From assembly GCF_014217875.1 (NCBI RefSeq), contig NZ_CP059060.1, positions 1,612,001 through 1,676,000 of the forward strand: DNA of 64,000 bases, read 5' to 3'. The position numbers and the translations under genes were made by a program. This document shows positions 62,578 to 64,000 of this stretch, piece after piece (positions within the stretch are counted from its first letter, which is position 1; the number at the start of each line of letters is the position of its first letter). The notes beneath the pieces are model-generated. The model did no database searches, was not told the DNA's origin, and worked only from the letters and a program-made list of their open reading frames with translations. This DNA comes from Synechococcus sp. LTW-R. GTDB taxonomy: Bacteria; Cyanobacteriota; Cyanobacteriia; PCC-6307; Cyanobiaceae.

Positions 62578-63548
62578 TAGATGGGTGGCAGCAGTGGCTT
62601 TTCTGTTCCACGTAAACGCAAACGGGCTGGAAATGAGCGAATGAGTGCGTAAGTGGTCCGCCGCAATCCAATGGTGCGGTGAATAGCTAGCAGTTGACTC
62701 AACGTCTGGCGAATGCCAATACGGGGACTTGCCTTAAGTGTGTTCCAGAGCTGAAATTGCCCATGATGAGACGCCCATCGAAATCGCTCGGAAAATTGTG
62801 TAAGGAGAGGATGGTTGAGGAGAACCCTAAGGATTTCAAGTGTTTCTAGGAGTTCCCGCTGGGATTTTTGATTGCTAACAGAAAGCTGCCCTTGGTGAAC
62901 ACGTACCCTAGCAACGGGGTCACGGCTGATCAATGATGGTGTTTGGAGACAGGCTCTTATTAGCCATTCCCAATCAGCTGCCTGGGTCCACTCTGAGCGC
63001 CATGGACCAGCATCAGCAAAAAGTGTCTGGTGTATCAAGAGCCCGGTGATGTTCCCGTTAATGCTGCCGTAACGCAACAGTGGTTCTAAAAGATCACCAG
63101 GAAGAAAACATTTAGTCTCCGGCACGAAGCGATCATAGAACTTGCTATTGACGTCATAACGCAAATGGCCATTGACATCAATTGACTCGTAAGAAGACAA
63201 AATCAGTCTTGTGTCAGGATAATCATGAATCTTCCTCTTAAGCGTTCTGATTGCATCAGGAGTGAGCTCGTCATCACTACAGAGTATGAGCTGCCAAGGT
63301 GTCTTTACCTCAAGAGTTGCCTGATTCAGGTTGGCAAAAAGCCCGATATTGTGCTCACGGCGCGCGCAGGAAACGCGCTTGTCATGTAACTGTTCCGCGA
63401 TTAGTGCTGCGGTCTCAAGATCCGAACCGTCGTCTGCGATGTGTAAACGCCAGTCAGGATCAGTTTGAGCATAGACGCTGGAAAGAGCTGCCTTGAGTAG
63501 CGCGGAGCGACCATACACAGGAAGAATGATCGTGATCAAGCAGTTCAT
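62577..63548 (-). CDS. Glycosyltransferase, GT2 family (GT-A)
   Basis: 323 residues. ITIILPVYGRSALLKAALSS near residue 6, LHIADDGSDLETAALIAEQL, and LILCSDDELTPDAIRTLKRK with the DD pair of the metal site identify it. WTQAADWEWLIRACLQTPS near 190 is the acceptor segment. It adds a sugar to the polysaccharide. Overlaps its two neighbours by 1 and 4 bases. Confidence 0.9.
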   Translation of the reverse strand: MNCLITIILPVYGRSALLKAALSSVYAQTDPDWRLHIADDGSDLETAALIAEQLHDKRVSCARREHNIGLFANLNQATLEVKTPWQLILCSDDELTPDAIRTLKRKIHDYPDTRLILSSYESIDVNGHLRYDVNSKFYDRFVPETKCFLPGDLLEPLLRYGSINGNITGLLIHQTLFADAGPWRSEWTQAADWEWLIRACLQTPSLISRDPVARVRVHQGQLSVSNQKSQRELLETLEILRVLLNHPLLTQFSERFRWASHHGQFQLWNTLKASPRIGIRQTLSQLLAIHRTIGLRRTTYALIRSFPARLRLRGTEKPLLPPI

Positions 63549-64000
63549 ATCAGCTCCATCAGACTCAATAGGGAAATGAGTTGATCGGGGTCAATCGAAA
63601 AGTTATCTGTCTTTGGATCGCAATGAGTCGCAAGAAGATGGCCATGCTTGAGATCAAGCTGATCAGCCATCGCGTAGTAGTGAGAATAATTGCCAGGCCT
63701 AGGAAGAAGTTCGATAATGGCAGAAGAAGGAGCACAAGCAATCATGTTGGCGAAGCCAGCACCATGAGGTCCGATAACGACAGCGCTTTCAGAAAATAGG
63801 TGCAACTGTGCTTCGACAGGAAGAGACTCAAGACAATAACTCTGAAAACCATATGGACTGAGAGCCGTCATGAGTTTTTGCTCATTGAGGCAACGCCTGG
63901 TGCGTGCGTTGGTTCTTGATAGATAGATCCGACGCCATGGGCAGATCGCTAATCGAAGTTGGGAGTGACATAGGTTCGTGAGCCACTTAAGCTGGGCAGG
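63545..64000 (-). CDS. Glycosyltransferase family 61 (DUF563) protein, C-terminal part (cut by window edge)
   Basis: The last 151 residues of a GT61-type protein are visible; the rest lies beyond the right edge. RRIYLSRTNARTRRCLNEQK is the diagnostic segment (R+-x-Y-x-SR...RR-x-x-NE). LFSESAVVIGPHGAGFANMI matches the conserved GPHGA region, and IIELLPRPGNYSHYYAMADQ with its invariant aromatic pair follows. It probably transfers xylose or another sugar. The reading frame stays open across the window edge from 63874 to 64000. Overlaps the GT2 gene by 4 bases. Confidence 0.92.
   Translation of the reverse strand, partial: PAQLKWLTNLCHSQLRLAICPWRRIYLSRTNARTRRCLNEQKLMTALSPYGFQSYCLESLPVEAQLHLFSESAVVIGPHGAGFANMIACAPSSAIIELLPRPGNYSHYYAMADQLDLKHGHLLATHCDPKTDNFSIDPDQLISLLSLMELI

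Noticed and set aside
1-64000. CRISPR arrays, insertion sequences, phage genes, integrase next to the tRNA
   Set aside because: No repeated spacer pattern, transposase, integrase or att-like repeat of the tRNA end was seen.
45338-64000. A complete dTDP-rhamnose pathway
   Set aside because: The RmlC-like gene stands alone without rmlA, rmlB or rmlD. The neighbours are of the CDP-glucose kind.

Overview
The window is chromosomal DNA of an alpha-cyanobacterium of the Synechococcus/Cyanobium type. The evidence is a set of photosynthesis genes in typical cyanobacterial order: a rubredoxin gene, ycf48 and psbE-F-L-J on the + strand, a convergent ndhC-K-J operon, and chlD. Alongside them are pyrE, folK, hisB, fabI, rdgB, yvcK and an MlaD/ABC pair, and the core genes are compact and GC-rich. 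Many neighbouring genes overlap by 1 to 4 bases (ATGA, TAATG). No rRNA operon, phage gene, transposase or CRISPR array was seen. One tRNA gene (anticodon CAU) is present.

The layout alternates GC-rich core blocks with AT-richer surface-glycan blocks. Core: 1-7288 (oxidoreductase fragment, CNNM/CorC transporter, tRNA, pyrE, ygfZ-like, RecB-like nuclease, phosphohexomutase, rdgB). Glycan block A: 7298-14492 (dehydroquinate-synthase-like cyclase, KdsB-like CMP-sugar synthetase, SDR, a TIGR04326-like surface-carbohydrate protein, an FkbM methyltransferase and two unknown proteins). Core: 14559-17092 (SIMPL protein, YCII protein, carotenoid oxygenase). Block B: 17157-19920 (two polymerase/ligase-like membrane proteins). 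Core: 19910-25164 (hisB, fabI, a two-gene split photolyase, lipoprotein, thioredoxin-like protein, DegT aminotransferase). Block C: 25283-27166 (a decayed multi-membrane-span gene). Core: 27173-28621 (complete photolyase). Block D: 28663-34327 (nonulosonic-acid genes: NeuA-like, sugar dehydratase, NeuB fused to a second TIM barrel, a methyltransferase and a surface-glycan transferase-like protein). Core: 34345-44835 (Nudix, folK, chlD, MlaD/ABC, yvcK, ndhJKC, rubredoxin, ycf48, psbEFLJ). Block E: 45338-64000 (a large O-antigen/exopolysaccharide locus running off the window).

Block E reads like a full Wzx/Wzy-type assembly line. It has an initiating sugar-1-phosphate transferase, many GT4, GT2 and GT61 glycosyltransferases, a Wzy-like polymerase and a Wzx-like flippase. 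It also has a CDP-sugar pathway (glucose-1-phosphate cytidylyltransferase, CDP-glucose 4,6-dehydratase, 3,5-epimerase-like protein, reductase-like SDR). Its + strand half (45.3-55.6 kb) is unusually purine-rich and uses many AGA/AGG and ATA codons, unlike the core. Blocks A and D make or activate acidic sugars of the Kdo and sialic-acid kind through CMP-sugars.

The most unusual items are the split photolyase whose FAD domain and N-terminal alpha/beta domain are separate, overlapping genes in reversed order (21340-22820); the cyclase/KdsB-like/SDR cassette that may make a CMP-activated sugar not yet described; the NeuB-TIM-barrel fusion; and a protein gene whose stop codon lies in the anticodon loop of a tRNA gene. 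All functions are inferred from reading the translated sequence; no database search was run.
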